Shown: positions 1 through 8,589 of the stretch, piece after piece
How the letters are laid out: each line of letters opens with the position of its first letter
Numbering within the stretch: position 1 is the first letter of the stretch
Source: Microbulbifer rhizosphaerae
Lineage (GTDB): Bacteria > Pseudomonadota > Gammaproteobacteria > Pseudomonadales > Cellvibrionaceae
Length of the DNA stretch: 64,000 nucleotides
NCBI RefSeq assembly: GCF_014191725.1
Contig: NZ_JACHWZ010000004.1
Location: forward strand, 91,190 to 155,189
Reading direction: 5' to 3'
Position numbers and translations under genes: made by a program
The notes under the pieces: generated by a model
Told to the model about the DNA's origin: nothing
What the model saw: only the letters and a program-made list of their open reading frames with translations
Databases searched by the model: none

Positions 1-33
1 TGAAAGAATCCGCCTGATCAAGCGTTTGCGCCC

Positions 34-588
34 GTGACGCCTATTAACCTTGACAGCAGCGGATCCAAATCCGCTGACTTGGTCACTGCAGGGCGCATCA
101 CCGCGGTTTACGGTGTTCGTGGCTGGGTCAAGGTGCATTCCTATACCGAGCCGATGGACAACATCCTGCAGTTTCCCGAGTGGTGGCTGCAGGGAGACGA
201 CGGTTGGGAGCCCCTGCAGATTGACGGGGGCAGGCGCCACGGCAAGGGCCTGATTGCCCATATCAAAGACGTGGACGACCGGGACCGGGCTGCCCACTAC
301 TGCCAGCGGGACATCGCCATTCGCAGCGACGCCATGCCGCCTCTGGCGGAGGGTGAGTACTATTGGCACCAACTCGAAGGCCTGCGGGTAGTCAGTGAGT
401 TCGAGGGCCGCAGCTACGATTTCGGCCGTGTCGAACGACTGATGGAAACCGGGGCCAACGATGTGCTGGTAGTGCGCGGTAAGGAGGGCGAGAGTGAGCG
501 CCTGATTCCCTACCTCCCCGGTGAGTACATTACCGATATCGACCTGGACTCCGGTGTGATCACCGTAGTCTGGGACCCGGAATTTTAG
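34..588 (+). CDS. rimM: Ribosome maturation factor RimM
   Basis: RimM binds ribosomal protein S19 and assists maturation of the 30S head domain in the cytoplasm. The 184-residue product has the usual family length. The N-terminal RimM barrel begins near residue 17 with the hallmark [15 protein letters not shown] stretch, and the C-terminal PRC-barrel begins near residue 108 ([11 protein letters not shown]). The start is a GTG with no strong Shine-Dalgarno; an N-terminal tail of about 15 residues precedes the conserved part, so the exact start is uncertain. The gene stops two bases before trmD, in the classic rpsP-rimM-trmD-rplS order. rpsP would lie just left of the window; the TGA at bases 1-3 could be its stop codon but this cannot be shown. 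Confidence 0.96.
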   Translation: MTPINLDSSGSKSADLVTAGRITAVYGVRGWVKVHSYTEPMDNILQFPEWWLQGDDGWEPLQIDGGRRHGKGLIAHIKDVDDRDRAAHYCQRDIAIRSDAMPPLAEGEYYWHQLEGLRVVSEFEGRSYDFGRVERLMETGANDVLVVRGKEGESERLIPYLPGEYITDIDLDSGVITVVWDPEF

Positions 589-590
589 CG

Positions 591-1355
591 ATGCGCGCCA
601 AGCGCATCGCTCTGGTAAGCATCTTTCCGGAGATGTTTGCCGCTTTGACCGATTACGGGATCACCGGTCGCGCGGTCAAAGAGGGATTGCTGGAGGTGCG
701 TTGCTGGAATCCGCGGGATTTCACCAGCGACAGGCATCGCACCGTGGACGACCGCCCCTACGGTGGCGGGCCGGGCATGGTGATGCTGCCGGAGCCACTT
801 TATCAGGCGCTGGGCGAAGCACGAGCCTGGGCCGGGGAAATGGGGCTGGCGCGCACCATCTACCTGTCGCCCCAGGGGCGGCCGCTGGACCAGGCCGGCG
901 TGGAGCAACTGAGCGAAGCGGGCAATCTGGTGCTGTTGGCAGGGCGTTACGAAGGTGTCGACGAGCGCATTGTCGATATGCTCGTCGACGAAGAGTGGTC
1001 CATCGGCGACTATGTCTTGAGCGGCGGCGAACTGGCCGCGATGGTGGTGGTGGATGCCATCACCCGGCTCATCCCCGGTGCGCTGGGGCACGACCAGTCG
1101 GCGGTGGAGGATTCCTTCGCCCGGGGGCTGCTGGACTGCCCCCACTACACCCGCCCGGAAGAGTACCGGGGCAGGGCGGTGCCGGATGTTTTACTCTCCG
1201 GCAACCACGAGAGAATACGCCGCTGGCGCCTCAAGCAGGCACTGACGCGCACGCAACAGCGACGGCCCGACCTGCTGGAACGGCTGGAGCTGGACAGGGA
1301 GCAGAAGCAACTGTTGGAGGAAATCCAGCAGGAGTGGAAATCCAAAGAAACTTGA
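591..1355 (+). CDS. trmD: tRNA (guanine-37-N1)-methyltransferase TrmD
   Basis: TrmD methylates N1 of G37 in tRNAs that read CNN codons, using S-adenosylmethionine, and so prevents +1 frameshifting. The 254-residue product has the SPOUT trefoil-knot signatures [10 protein letters not shown] and RYEGVDERI, and the VEDSF...[10 protein letters not shown] segment of the catalytic region. The ATG lies two bases after the rimM stop, which implies translational coupling. It is followed by rplS, as in most gammaproteobacteria. Length and motifs are ordinary. Confidence 0.97.
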   Translation: MRAKRIALVSIFPEMFAALTDYGITGRAVKEGLLEVRCWNPRDFTSDRHRTVDDRPYGGGPGMVMLPEPLYQALGEARAWAGEMGLARTIYLSPQGRPLDQAGVEQLSEAGNLVLLAGRYEGVDERIVDMLVDEEWSIGDYVLSGGELAAMVVVDAITRLIPGALGHDQSAVEDSFARGLLDCPHYTRPEEYRGRAVPDVLLSGNHERIRRWRLKQALTRTQQRRPDLLERLELDREQKQLLEEIQQEWKSKET

Positions 1356-1435
1356 TGTCGGATTCGCCGTGAGGCGGGAGTAATCCGGTGAACTAGCTGA
1401 GAAGCTACACAAATCTGTATTTGGGAGTATTCCAA

Positions 1436-1786
1436 ATGACTAACAAAATTATTCAGCAACTGGAACAGGAACAGCTGAAAAGCGAAGTTCCCGCCTTTGC
1501 TCCGGGCGACACCGTGGTCGTTCAGGTAAAGGTAAAAGAAGGTAACCGCGAGCGTCTGCAGGCGTTCGAGGGTGTGGTGATTGGCAAGCGCAACCGCGGC
1601 TTGAACTCCTCCTTCACCGTGCGCAAGATCTCCCACGGCGTGGGCGTGGAGCGCACCTTCCAGACCCACAGCCCGCTGGTGGACAGCGTCCAGGTCAAGC
1701 GCCGGGGCGACGTGCGCCAGGCCAAGCTGTACTACCTGCGCAACCTCACAGGCAAGGCTGCTCGTATCAAGGAAAAGCTCAACTGA
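1436..1786 (+). CDS. rplS: 50S ribosomal protein L19
   Basis: L19 sits at the 30S-50S interface of the ribosome. The chosen ATG gives 116 residues starting [13 protein letters not shown], the usual L19 start, and is preceded by a GGGAG ribosome-binding site at 1423-1427; a longer in-frame TTG start at 1421 is less likely. Conserved segments include [23 protein letters not shown] and the basic C-terminus [10 protein letters not shown]. It is the last gene of the rimM-trmD-rplS operon and is followed by a strong intrinsic terminator. Confidence 0.97.
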   Translation: MTNKIIQQLEQEQLKSEVPAFAPGDTVVVQVKVKEGNRERLQAFEGVVIGKRNRGLNSSFTVRKISHGVGVERTFQTHSPLVDSVQVKRRGDVRQAKLYYLRNLTGKAARIKEKLN

Positions 1787-1809
1787 GTCTTTCCCGCGAC
1801 ATGCGCAAA

Positions 1810-1840
1810 AGCCGGAGCAGCGATGCTCCGGCTTTTTTTT
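1810..1840 (+). terminator. Intrinsic terminator after rplS
   Basis: A perfect 9-bp stem (AGCCGGAGC at 1810-1818 with GCTCCGGCT at 1825-1833) encloses a 6-base loop and runs into an unbroken T tract to 1840. It lies 24 bases after the rplS stop and ends the rimM-trmD-rplS operon. Confidence 0.93.
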
Positions 1841-1860
1841 ATGATGCACGAATCACCCGG

Positions 1861-1900
1861 CTCCCCTCTCCCGCTTACGGGAGAGGGGTTGGAGAGGGTT
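1861..1900. repeat. Intergenic palindromic repeat, family B (CCCTCTCCC type)
   Basis: A hairpin-forming element of the type CCCCTCTCCCGC-TTAC-GGGAGAGGGG followed by TTGGAGAGGG. Close relatives occur at 10694-10720, 20211-20301 and 61805-61845, always between genes. The form resembles gammaproteobacterial REP elements. No protein-coding role is apparent. Confidence 0.8.
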
Positions 1901-2059
1901 CAAGGGTGCAGGCGTTGCGGAGCATTTCATGGTGCCGAGAGGTGGGATATGTTAAAACACGCCAAGCGAGGCATTTGTTGCCAACCGGTGCCATACTGGC
2001 GGGAACCGGCAGCTGCCGCACAAGTCGAAGCCTACAAGCAGACCAAGGAGCTATCGAGA

Positions 2060-2806
2060 ATGATCCTTTTCAATAAGCCGCTGATGATGATCGGCGCGCT
2101 GCTCGCCCTGTTGGGACAGGGGGCCTACGGAGCAGTGGACGCGGAAGTGGCCAAAAACATCAAGGCGCGCCTTCACGCTGCCAATCCCAAGGCCAGTTAC
2201 GGCGAGGTGCGTGAGAGCCCGATCAGTGGCCTGTATGAAGTGGAAGTGGACGGGAGCAGCACACTCTTCGTCTCCAAAGATGGCGGCCACTTCGTATTCG
2301 GCGACCTGTACCAGGTTGGAAGCGGTTCCCTGGTCAATCTCTCCGAAGAACGCCGCACCAAGCAGCGAGTCGAGGTGATGGAAGAGCAGGATCTGGGCGA
2401 AATGATCGTCTTCTCCCCGAAGGGCGAGACAAAGGCCCATATCTACGTGTTTACCGATGTGGACTGCGGCTATTGCCGCAAGCTGCACCAGGACGTGCCG
2501 GAGCTGAACAGGCGCGGTATCGAAGTGCGCTACCTGGCCTTCCCCCGGGCCGGCCTGAACTCCCTGGGGTATCGCAAGATCGCCACTGCCTGGTGTGCCG
2601 AAGACCGCAACAAAACCCTGACCGCGCTGAAAAACCGCGAGAACGTGTCGCTGGATGTCTGTAAGAACAACCCCGTGGCTAAACAGTACAAGCTGGGCAA
2701 TGAAGTGTTCGATGTGCGCGGCACCCCCACCATCGTAATGCAGGACGGCACCGTTGTGCCCGGCTACCTGCCTCCGGACACCATGGTGAAAGCGCTCGGT
2801 ATCTGA
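2060..2806 (+). CDS. dsbC: Thiol:disulfide interchange protein DsbC
   Basis: DsbC is a periplasmic disulfide isomerase that corrects wrong disulfides and is kept reduced by DsbD. The start at 2060 is chosen because of the AAGGAG at 2045-2050 and because it begins directly with a signal peptide (MILFNKPLMMIGALLALLG, cleavage near GAYGA); the open frame extends further upstream without protein-like sequence. The mature protein has an N-terminal dimerisation domain and a thioredoxin-fold domain with the CGYC active site (DVDCGYCRKLH) and the cis-proline segment RGTPTIV. The 248-residue length is typical. hom lies downstream on the same strand with its own promoter. Confidence 0.94.
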   Translation: MILFNKPLMMIGALLALLGQGAYGAVDAEVAKNIKARLHAANPKASYGEVRESPISGLYEVEVDGSSTLFVSKDGGHFVFGDLYQVGSGSLVNLSEERRTKQRVEVMEEQDLGEMIVFSPKGETKAHIYVFTDVDCGYCRKLHQDVPELNRRGIEVRYLAFPRAGLNSLGYRKIATAWCAEDRNKTLTALKNRENVSLDVCKNNPVAKQYKLGNEVFDVRGTPTIVMQDGTVVPGYLPPDTMVKALGI

Positions 2807-2880
2807 GTGAAGGGTTGGTCAGCGGCTGCTTTCCTGTCCGCTGGCCACCTGCCGCCAAGCACTATCGCTGTGCAATTTTA

Positions 2881-2910
2881 TTGACATTTCTCCCCATCCC
2901 TCAGTATGGT
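2881..2910 (+). promoter_or_regulatory. Sigma-70-like promoter for hom
   Basis: TTGACA at 2881-2886 and TATGGT at 2905-2910 are separated by 18 bases and lie about 60 bases before the hom start. This is a sequence match only; the transcription start is not known. Confidence 0.55.
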
Positions 2911-2971
2911 TGTCGTCCTTTTATCGTCTTTCACACCATTTATTGCGCTGTAACCCGCGCGGAGGGAAGTT

Positions 2972-4339
2972 GTGAGCGCACCCGTCCAAGAGACCACCGA
3001 ACAGGCAGCCCAGCGGCAGAAACCCCAGTCCCCCCGGCGCGCGGTGCGCATCGGTATTTGTGGCCTGGGCACCGTCGGCAGCGGCACCGTTAATGTCCTG
3101 GCGCGCAACGCCGAACAGATTGCCGCGCGCTGCGGCCGCGCGGTGGAAATAGTGCAGATCGGCGCCCGCCGTGACAACCCGGCCTGTGACACCAGCGCAC
3201 TGAACGTCACCAGGGAAATTTTCGATGTCGCCGCCAATCCCGAAGTGGATATCCTGGTGGAACTGGTCGGTGGCACCACCGTGGCCCGGGAGCTGGTGCT
3301 CGCGGCGATCGCCAACGGCAAGCACATCGTCACCGCCAACAAGGCGCTGATCGCCGAGCACGGCAACGAACTGTTTGCCGCCGCCACAGAGATGGGCGTG
3401 ACCATTGCCTATGAAGCCGCGGTGGCCGGCGGTATCCCAATTATCAAATCCCTGCGCGAGGGCCTGGTGGGCAACCGTATCCAGTGGCTGGCGGGGATTA
3501 TCAACGGTACAGGCAACTACATCCTCACCGAGATGCGCGACAAGGGCCGCAGCTTTGCCGAGGCCTTGGCCCAGGCGCAGCAACTGGGCTACGCAGAGGC
3601 GGACCCCACCTTCGATGTGGAGGGCATAGACGCGGCCCACAAGCTGGTGATCATGGCCTCCCTAGCCTTCGGCATACCGCTGGCCTTCGACAAGGTCTAT
3701 ACGGAAGGCATCAGCGGCATCTCCAGCGAGGATATCCGCTACGCGGACGAACTGGGTTACCGGATCAAGCACCTGGGTATCGCCCGGCGCACCGAGCAGG
3801 GGGTGGAGCTGCGCGTGCACCCCACACTGATCCCCCAGCGGCGCCTGATCGCCAATGTAAACGGGGTGATGAATGCGGTGCTGGTCAACGGCGACGCCGT
3901 GGGCCCGACCCTCTATTACGGCGCCGGCGCCGGCGCCGAGGCCACCGCCTCCGCGGTGATCGCCGATATCGTGGATGTGGCGCGCACCCTGGAGGCCTTC
4001 CCGGACCAGCGGGTGCCCGCGGCGGGAGTGGCTCCGGGCAATCAGAATGGTGCCAGTGTCCTGCCCATGGACGAAGTGGTCACCAGCTACTACCTGCGCA
4101 TCTCCGCCCAGGACAAGCCTGGGGTCATGTCCCAGGTGGCGAAAATCTGCAGCGATCAGGGCATCAGCATCGAGGCCCTGATCCAGCACGAGCCTGCCGA
4201 GGGCAAGGCCCTGGTGCCGGTGGTGATTCTCACCAGCCGCGCCAAGGAAGCCCGTTTGCGCGAGGCGGTGGCACAGATAGAGACCCTGGATACCGTCGAG
4301 GGCGAGGTGGTGCGCATTCGTGTGGAGCCGCTGGGTTAG
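2972..4339 (+). CDS. hom: Homoserine dehydrogenase
   Basis: Hom reduces L-aspartate-4-semialdehyde to L-homoserine with NAD(P)H, the branch to threonine and methionine. The 455-residue product has an N-terminal Rossmann fold (GICGLGTVGSGTVN near residue 28), the central catalytic domain (GGIPIIKSLREGL, INGTGNYILTEM, YAEADPTFDVEG) and a C-terminal ACT domain from about residue 372 (YYLRISAQDKPGVMSQVAKI), a usual site of threonine feedback. The GTG start has GGAGGG at 2961-2966. About 18 extra N-terminal residues rich in Q and P precede the Rossmann fold. thrC follows, so the last steps of threonine synthesis are together. Confidence 0.96.
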   Translation: MSAPVQETTEQAAQRQKPQSPRRAVRIGICGLGTVGSGTVNVLARNAEQIAARCGRAVEIVQIGARRDNPACDTSALNVTREIFDVAANPEVDILVELVGGTTVARELVLAAIANGKHIVTANKALIAEHGNELFAAATEMGVTIAYEAAVAGGIPIIKSLREGLVGNRIQWLAGIINGTGNYILTEMRDKGRSFAEALAQAQQLGYAEADPTFDVEGIDAAHKLVIMASLAFGIPLAFDKVYTEGISGISSEDIRYADELGYRIKHLGIARRTEQGVELRVHPTLIPQRRLIANVNGVMNAVLVNGDAVGPTLYYGAGAGAEATASAVIADIVDVARTLEAFPDQRVPAAGVAPGNQNGASVLPMDEVVTSYYLRISAQDKPGVMSQVAKICSDQGISIEALIQHEPAEGKALVPVVILTSRAKEARLREAVAQIETLDTVEGEVVRIRVEPLG

Positions 4340-4342
4340 CCC

Positions 4343-4386
4343 GGAAGCGCCGAGCTCCAGCTCGGCTTGCGGGCCCCAGGCCCGCT
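4343..4386. repeat. Intergenic palindromic repeat, family C (GAGC-GGCCCGC type)
   Basis: Two adjacent short hairpins: CGAGCT-CC-AGCTCG followed by GCGGGCC-CCA-GGCCCGC. Related elements are at 19570-19610 and 55537-55582, with a degenerate copy near 5924-5960. It begins a few bases after the hom stop and could also act as a mRNA 3-prime end structure. Confidence 0.7.
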
Positions 4387-4417
4387 TGGTGACCCCTGCG
4401 GATTAAGAAATCTTTCC

Positions 4418-4493
4418 TGTAGGAGCGGCTGTTAGCCGCGATCGAGCTCGCAGAATTCCAACAGCCCGATCGCGGCCAGCGGCCGCTCCTACA
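4418..4493. repeat. Intergenic inverted repeat, family A (TGTAGGAGCGGC)
   Basis: A left arm beginning TGTAGGAGCGGC and running through GCCGCGATCG faces a right arm CGATCGCGGCC...GCCGCTCCTACA. The two arms together could form a stem of more than 20 bp with few mismatches around a 20-30 base spacer. Similar elements occur at 12069-12145 and 21087-21243. It lies between hom and thrC. Confidence 0.85.
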
Positions 4494-4527
4494 AATAAAT
4501 TTTCAGCTTTTTCAGAATCAAAATACC

Positions 4528-5919
4528 GTGAAATACATCAGTACCCGCGGCCGCGCGCCGTCCCTTTCCTTTGCCGATACCGTACTCACCGGCCTCGCCA
4601 GCGACGGCGGCCTCTATGTGCCGGAATCCCTGCCGAAATTTTCCGTAGAGGAAATCCGCGGGATGGCGGGGCTCGACTACCGCGAGCTGGCCTTTCGGAT
4701 TATTCAGCCGTTTGTCGGCGAAGACCTCAGTGACGAAGAGCTGCGTGAAATCATCCAGCGTTCCTATAAAAATTTCCGCCACAGCGCCGTGGCGCCGCTG
4801 GTACAGACGGATACCAACGAGTGGATCCTGGAGCTGTTCCACGGCCCCACTCTGGCGTTCAAGGACTTCGCACTGCAGTTTCTCGGCCAGCTGTTCGACC
4901 ACCTGTTGAAAAAACGCGGCGAGCGGGTGGTGGTGATGGGGGCCACCTCCGGCGATACCGGCTCTGCGGCCATCGAGGGCTGTCGCCACTGCGACAACAT
5001 CGATATTTTTATCCTGCACCCGCACAACCGGGTATCGGAGGTTCAGCGCCGGCAGATGACCACGGTACTGTCGGACAATGTGTTCAATATCGCCCTGGAA
5101 GGCAACTTCGACGACTGCCAGAACATGGTTAAAGCCAGCTTCGCCGACCAGTCCTTCCTGCCGGACGGACGGCGCCTGGTGGCGGTCAACTCCATCAACT
5201 GGGCGCGCATCATGGCGCAGATCGTCTATTATTTCTACGCCGCGGTGAACCTGGGCGCGCCGGAAAAGACGGTGAACTTCTCCGTGCCCACCGGAAACTT
5301 CGGCGATATTTTTGCCGGCTACCTGGCGCGGCAGATGGGCCTTCCCATCGACCAACTGGTGATCGCCACCAACGCCAACGATATTCTGCATCGCTGCATC
5401 AGCGACAACGACCACTCTCCAAAACCGCTGGTGCACAGCCTGTCACCGAGCATGGATATTATGGTGTCGAGCAATTTCGAGCGCCTGCTGTTCGATCTCT
5501 ACGACCGCGACGGCGAAGCGGTGGCGGCATTGCTTGCCGATCGCAGTGCGCCCATGCACCTGAAAGAGGGGGCGCTGAAAAAGGCGCGGGAGGTCTTTTC
5601 CTCCCACCGGCAGGACGACCTGCGCACCGTGGAGGTGATTCGCGAGATGTTCGAGTCCAGTGAATACCTGCTGGACCCGCACACCGCCATCGGTGTGGAG
5701 GCCGCACGGCGGCAGCGCAAGTCGAGCCAGCAGCCCATGGTTTGCCTCTCCACCGCCCATCCGGCAAAATTCCCGGAAGCAGTGGCCCGCGCACTGCCAA
5801 CGCAAAAGATCCCCCTGCCGACGCACATGCAGGGCCTGTTCGAACGCGAGGAACGGATGCGGGTACTGCCCAACGACTTGGCGAAGGTCCACGAATTTAT
5901 CGCGACCGCGCTGGCGTAA
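4528..5919 (+). CDS. thrC: Threonine synthase
   Basis: ThrC converts O-phospho-L-homoserine to L-threonine with pyridoxal phosphate. The 463-residue product starts MKYISTRGRAPSLSF, the usual start of the longer gammaproteobacterial type. The PLP lysine is Lys112 in LAFKDFALQF, followed by the phosphate-binding GATSGDTGSAAIEG. Further conserved parts are VNSINWARIMAQ and SVPTGNFGDIFAGY. It follows hom with a 188-base gap filled by repeats. No frameshift or missing residue is seen. Confidence 0.96.
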   Translation: MKYISTRGRAPSLSFADTVLTGLASDGGLYVPESLPKFSVEEIRGMAGLDYRELAFRIIQPFVGEDLSDEELREIIQRSYKNFRHSAVAPLVQTDTNEWILELFHGPTLAFKDFALQFLGQLFDHLLKKRGERVVVMGATSGDTGSAAIEGCRHCDNIDIFILHPHNRVSEVQRRQMTTVLSDNVFNIALEGNFDDCQNMVKASFADQSFLPDGRRLVAVNSINWARIMAQIVYYFYAAVNLGAPEKTVNFSVPTGNFGDIFAGYLARQMGLPIDQLVIATNANDILHRCISDNDHSPKPLVHSLSPSMDIMVSSNFERLLFDLYDRDGEAVAALLADRSAPMHLKEGALKKAREVFSSHRQDDLRTVEVIREMFESSEYLLDPHTAIGVEAARRQRKSSQQPMVCLSTAHPAKFPEAVARALPTQKIPLPTHMQGLFEREERMRVLPNDLAKVHEFIATALA

Positions 5920-5923
5920 CCGG

Positions 5924-5960
5924 ACCGCGGAGCTATTTACCTGAGGGCCGCAGGCCCGCC
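5924..5960. repeat. Degenerate family C repeat
   Basis: CCGCGGAGCT followed by GGGCCGCAGGCCCGCC resembles the family C element found after hom, but the first hairpin is decayed. It lies in the thrC-recJ gap. Confidence 0.4.
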
Positions 5961-6039
5961 ATTTGCGGGACGAGCCGGTGCGGAGCCCATCGCGACAAGC
6001 ATTTGCTGTTGCTTCCGAACCAATAACAAGCTCTAAAAC

Positions 6040-7767
6040 ATGAATAAAAAAATTCAGCGACGGCCAGTGGACTTCTCCACTGGCCGTTTTGCTTCTGATA
6101 CCCCGAAAATTCTCCAGCGGGTCCTACTCGGTCGCGGTGTTGCCAGTGAGGCACAGTTGGACCACCGTCTGGCGAAGCTGTACCCGCCCGAGTCCATGCG
6201 GGGCGTGGAAAGGGCGGTGGCGCTGCTGGTGGAGGCGGTGCGCGCGCAGAGGAAAATCCTGATCGTCGGCGATTTCGATGCCGACGGCGCCACCAGCAGC
6301 ACCCTGGCGGTGCTGGCGCTCGGCGCCATGGGCGCGCAGTCGGTGGAATTCCTGGTGCCCAACCGCTTCGATTACGGCTACGGCCTGACACCGGAAATCG
6401 TCGAAGTGGCAGTGGACTACCGGCCCGATCTGCTGATTACGGTGGACAACGGCATCAGCAGCATTGAAGGCGTGGCCGCGGCCAGGGCCGCGGGCATGAC
6501 GGTGATCGTCACCGACCACCATTTGCCCGGGTCGCAATTGCCGGACGCGGATGCCATCGTCAATCCGAACCAGCCCGGCTGTGATTTTCCGAGCAAGAAC
6601 CTGGCCGGCGTCGGGGTGATTTTCTACCTGTTGAGCCGTTTGCGCAGTGCGCTGGACAAGTGCGGCTGGTTTGCTGAAAGTGGCATTGCCGCGCCGAATA
6701 TGGCCGAGTACCTGGACCTGGTGGCCCTGGGTACGGTGGCGGACCTGGTGCCCCTGGATCACAACAACCGCATCCTGGTGCACCAGGGTATAGCGCGCAT
6801 CCGCGCCGGTCGCTGCCGCCCGGGTATCAGTGCCCTTCTGGAAGTGGCCGGTCGCGACCAGCGCAAACTGTCCACCACCGATATCGGCTTTATCCTCGGT
6901 CCGCGCATCAATGCCGCCGGGCGCCTGGACGATATAGGCACCGGCATTCGCTGCCTGCTGAGCCGGGACCCGGTTGAGGCCCGCGATCTGGCGGCGGAAC
7001 TGGACGGATTGAACCGGGACCGCAAGGCGATAGAGCAGGGCATGCAGCGGGAGGCCATGGCGGCGCTGGAAAAGTTGCAGCTCGAGGGCGAAATCCCCTG
7101 GAGCCTGTGTCTCTACGACGAGAACTGGCACCAGGGCGTGGTGGGGATTCTCGCCAGCCGGATCAAGGAAAAATTCCACCGCCCTGTCATCGCCTTTGCC
7201 GAAGGGGACAATGGTTTGATCAAGGGTTCGGCGCGCTCCATTCCCGGTCTGCACATTCGCGACGCGCTGAGTGATGTGGCGGCCGCGGATCCGGACCTGA
7301 TCGACAAGTTCGGCGGCCACGCCATGGCCGCGGGTTTGAGCCTGCCCGCAGAAAACTTAGCGGCCTTTACCGACGCCTTCGAAATGGCGGTGCGCAACCG
7401 CCTGAGCGAATCGCAACTGGAAGCGGTGATCGATACCGACGGCGAACTGGAAGCGGTGGAATTCAGTCTGCACACCGCCGCGCTGCTGCGCAACTGCGCA
7501 CCCTGGGGGCAGGCGTTTCCGGAGCCGGTGTTCGACGGTGAATTCCTGCTGCTGCAACAGCGCATCGTCGGCGATCGCCACCTGAAAATGGTGGTGGCCC
7601 CGGTCGCCGAGCCCCAGCGGGCCCTGGACGCCATCGCCTTCAATGTGGACACGGACCAGTGGCCGCAGCCGGCGGAAAAAATTCTCCTGGCCTACAAGCT
7701 GGATATCAACGAATATCGCGGGCGCGAATCACTTCAGTTGCTGGTAAGCCATCTGCAGCCCGCTTGA
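6040..7767 (+). CDS. recJ: Single-stranded-DNA-specific exonuclease RecJ
   Basis: RecJ is a 5-prime to 3-prime single-strand DNA exonuclease in recombination and mismatch repair. The 575-residue product has the DHH-family motifs: VGDFDADGATS with Asp78, Asp80 and Asp82, TVDNGIS, and TDHHLPG with Asp159-His160-His161. It continues through the DHHA1 region (FGGHAMAAGLS) and the C-terminal OB-like domain (LLQQRIVGDRHLKMV, LAYKLDINEYRG). The ATG at 6040 gives an N-terminus that lines up with well-known RecJ proteins, although the ribosome-binding site is weak. A perfect terminator-like hairpin lies inside codons 8-16. In relatives prfB and lysS follow; here about 3 kb of accessory genes intervene. 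Confidence 0.95.
   Translation: MNKKIQRRPVDFSTGRFASDTPKILQRVLLGRGVASEAQLDHRLAKLYPPESMRGVERAVALLVEAVRAQRKILIVGDFDADGATSSTLAVLALGAMGAQSVEFLVPNRFDYGYGLTPEIVEVAVDYRPDLLITVDNGISSIEGVAAARAAGMTVIVTDHHLPGSQLPDADAIVNPNQPGCDFPSKNLAGVGVIFYLLSRLRSALDKCGWFAESGIAAPNMAEYLDLVALGTVADLVPLDHNNRILVHQGIARIRAGRCRPGISALLEVAGRDQRKLSTTDIGFILGPRINAAGRLDDIGTGIRCLLSRDPVEARDLAAELDGLNRDRKAIEQGMQREAMAALEKLQLEGEIPWSLCLYDENWHQGVVGILASRIKEKFHRPVIAFAEGDNGLIKGSARSIPGLHIRDALSDVAAADPDLIDKFGGHAMAAGLSLPAENLAAFTDAFEMAVRNRLSESQLEAVIDTDGELEAVEFSLHTAALLRNCAPWGQAFPEPVFDGEFLLLQQRIVGDRHLKMVVAPVAEPQRALDAIAFNVDTDQWPQPAEKILLAYKLDINEYRGRESLQLLVSHLQPA
6061..6090 (+). terminator. Terminator-like hairpin inside the recJ start
   Basis: A perfect 11-bp stem (CGGCCAGTGGA at 6061-6071, TCCACTGGCCG at 6076-6086) with a CTTC loop is followed by TTTT (6087-6090). 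It has the form of an intrinsic terminator but lies within the first 17 codons of recJ. It could stop thrC read-through or act as an attenuator; activity is an inference. Confidence 0.6.
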
Positions 7768-7777
7768 TACACGTTTC

Positions 7778-7948
7778 GTCGTTCCGGCGCCCACGCTGAT
7801 CATGAGTTTGGAGTCTGTATTTGCCCTGTTCGCGGGCTGGCTGTTCCTGAACGAATTGCTGAGTGTGGAAAAACTGATAGGCTGCGAGCTGATGCTCGCC
7901 GGTATGCCGGCGAGCCACTACGGTAACCACACGGGGAGCCACCATTGA
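7778..7948 (+). pseudogene. Remnant of an EamA/DMT-family transporter C-terminus
   Basis: The frame through the ATG at 7802 reads LIMSLESVFALFAGWLFLNE and then a short hydrophobic segment ending in an unrelated tail and a TGA at 7946. The SLESVFA-GWLFL-E pattern is the hallmark of the last transmembrane hairpin of EamA drug/metabolite exporters. Only about 45 residues remain; there is no N-terminal part, since recJ ends at 7767. It is read as the scar of a deleted transporter gene. It overlaps the first codon of the following LysE gene, which could have taken over its ribosome-binding region. Confidence 0.6.
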
Positions 7949-8571
7949 TTGACTTGTCCGCCCTGGCGTTGTTTGTGCCCACGTTCTTTTTTGTCTCCGT
8001 CACCCCGGGGATGTGCATGACCCTGGCGCTGACCATGGGCATGACCTTCGGCGTGCGCCGCACCCTGTGGATGATGGTCGGCGAGCTGGCGGGCGTGGCG
8101 CTGGTGGCGGTTTCCGCGGTGGCGGGCATCGCCGCGGTGATGCTGCAGTATCCGGCGGCCTTCCAACTGTTCAAATACCTCGGCGGCGCCTATCTGGCCT
8201 GGCTGGGAATCCAGATGTGGCGCGCGCGAGGCGGTATGGCGATGGTTCCGGCGGAAGAGAGTGAAACGCCCGCTCCGCCGCGCCGCGCGCTGGCGGCCCA
8301 GGGATTCGTGACCGCGGTGGCCAACCCCAAGGGGTGGGCGTTCTTTATCGCACTGTTGCCCCCCTTTCTCAACGACAGTTCCCCGCTGGCACCGCAGTTG
8401 GCAGTACTGGTTGCTATTATTCTGCTGTTGGAGACACTGTGCCTGCTGATTTACGCCAGTGGCGGGAGCACCCTCAGCCGCCTGTTACACCGCGGTGAAA
8501 ATGTGCGCCTGGTAAACCGTATCGTCGGCACCCTGATGCTGGTGGTCGGAGGCTGGCTGGCTTTTGGCTAA
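7945..8571 (+). CDS. LysE/RhtB-family amino-acid exporter
   Basis: A predicted inner-membrane exporter of about six helices and 208 residues. It matches the LysE/RhtB family by the N-terminal PTFFFVSVTPGMCMTLAL (the family signature around P-G-P/M), the early G-R-R segment GVRRTLWMMVGE, the KYLGGAYLAWLG motif near residue 73, and GFVTAVANPKGWAFFIALLP near residue 118. The substrate (an amino acid or homoserine lactone-like compound) cannot be read from sequence. The start is a TTG with GGGGAG at 7933-7938; the gene begins inside the tail of an EamA remnant. Confidence 0.85.
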   Translation: MIDLSALALFVPTFFFVSVTPGMCMTLALTMGMTFGVRRTLWMMVGELAGVALVAVSAVAGIAAVMLQYPAAFQLFKYLGGAYLAWLGIQMWRARGGMAMVPAEESETPAPPRRALAAQGFVTAVANPKGWAFFIALLPPFLNDSSPLAPQLAVLVAIILLLETLCLLIYASGGSTLSRLLHRGENVRLVNRIVGTLMLVVGGWLAFG

Positions 8572-8589
8572 ACGGAGGAAGCCCGATCG

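Noticed and set aside
1..33. End of rpsP at the left edge
   Set aside because: Expected from gene order, but the 33 bases are too few to show a coding end; only noted with rimM.
585..1145. Long reverse-strand frames opposite trmD and many other core genes
   Set aside because: They are shadow frames caused by high GC at third codon positions; the opposite strand has clear conserved genes.
1801..2059. Open frame extending dsbC upstream
   Set aside because: It runs through the rplS terminator and a palindromic repeat; the signal peptide and AAGGAG support the start at 2060.
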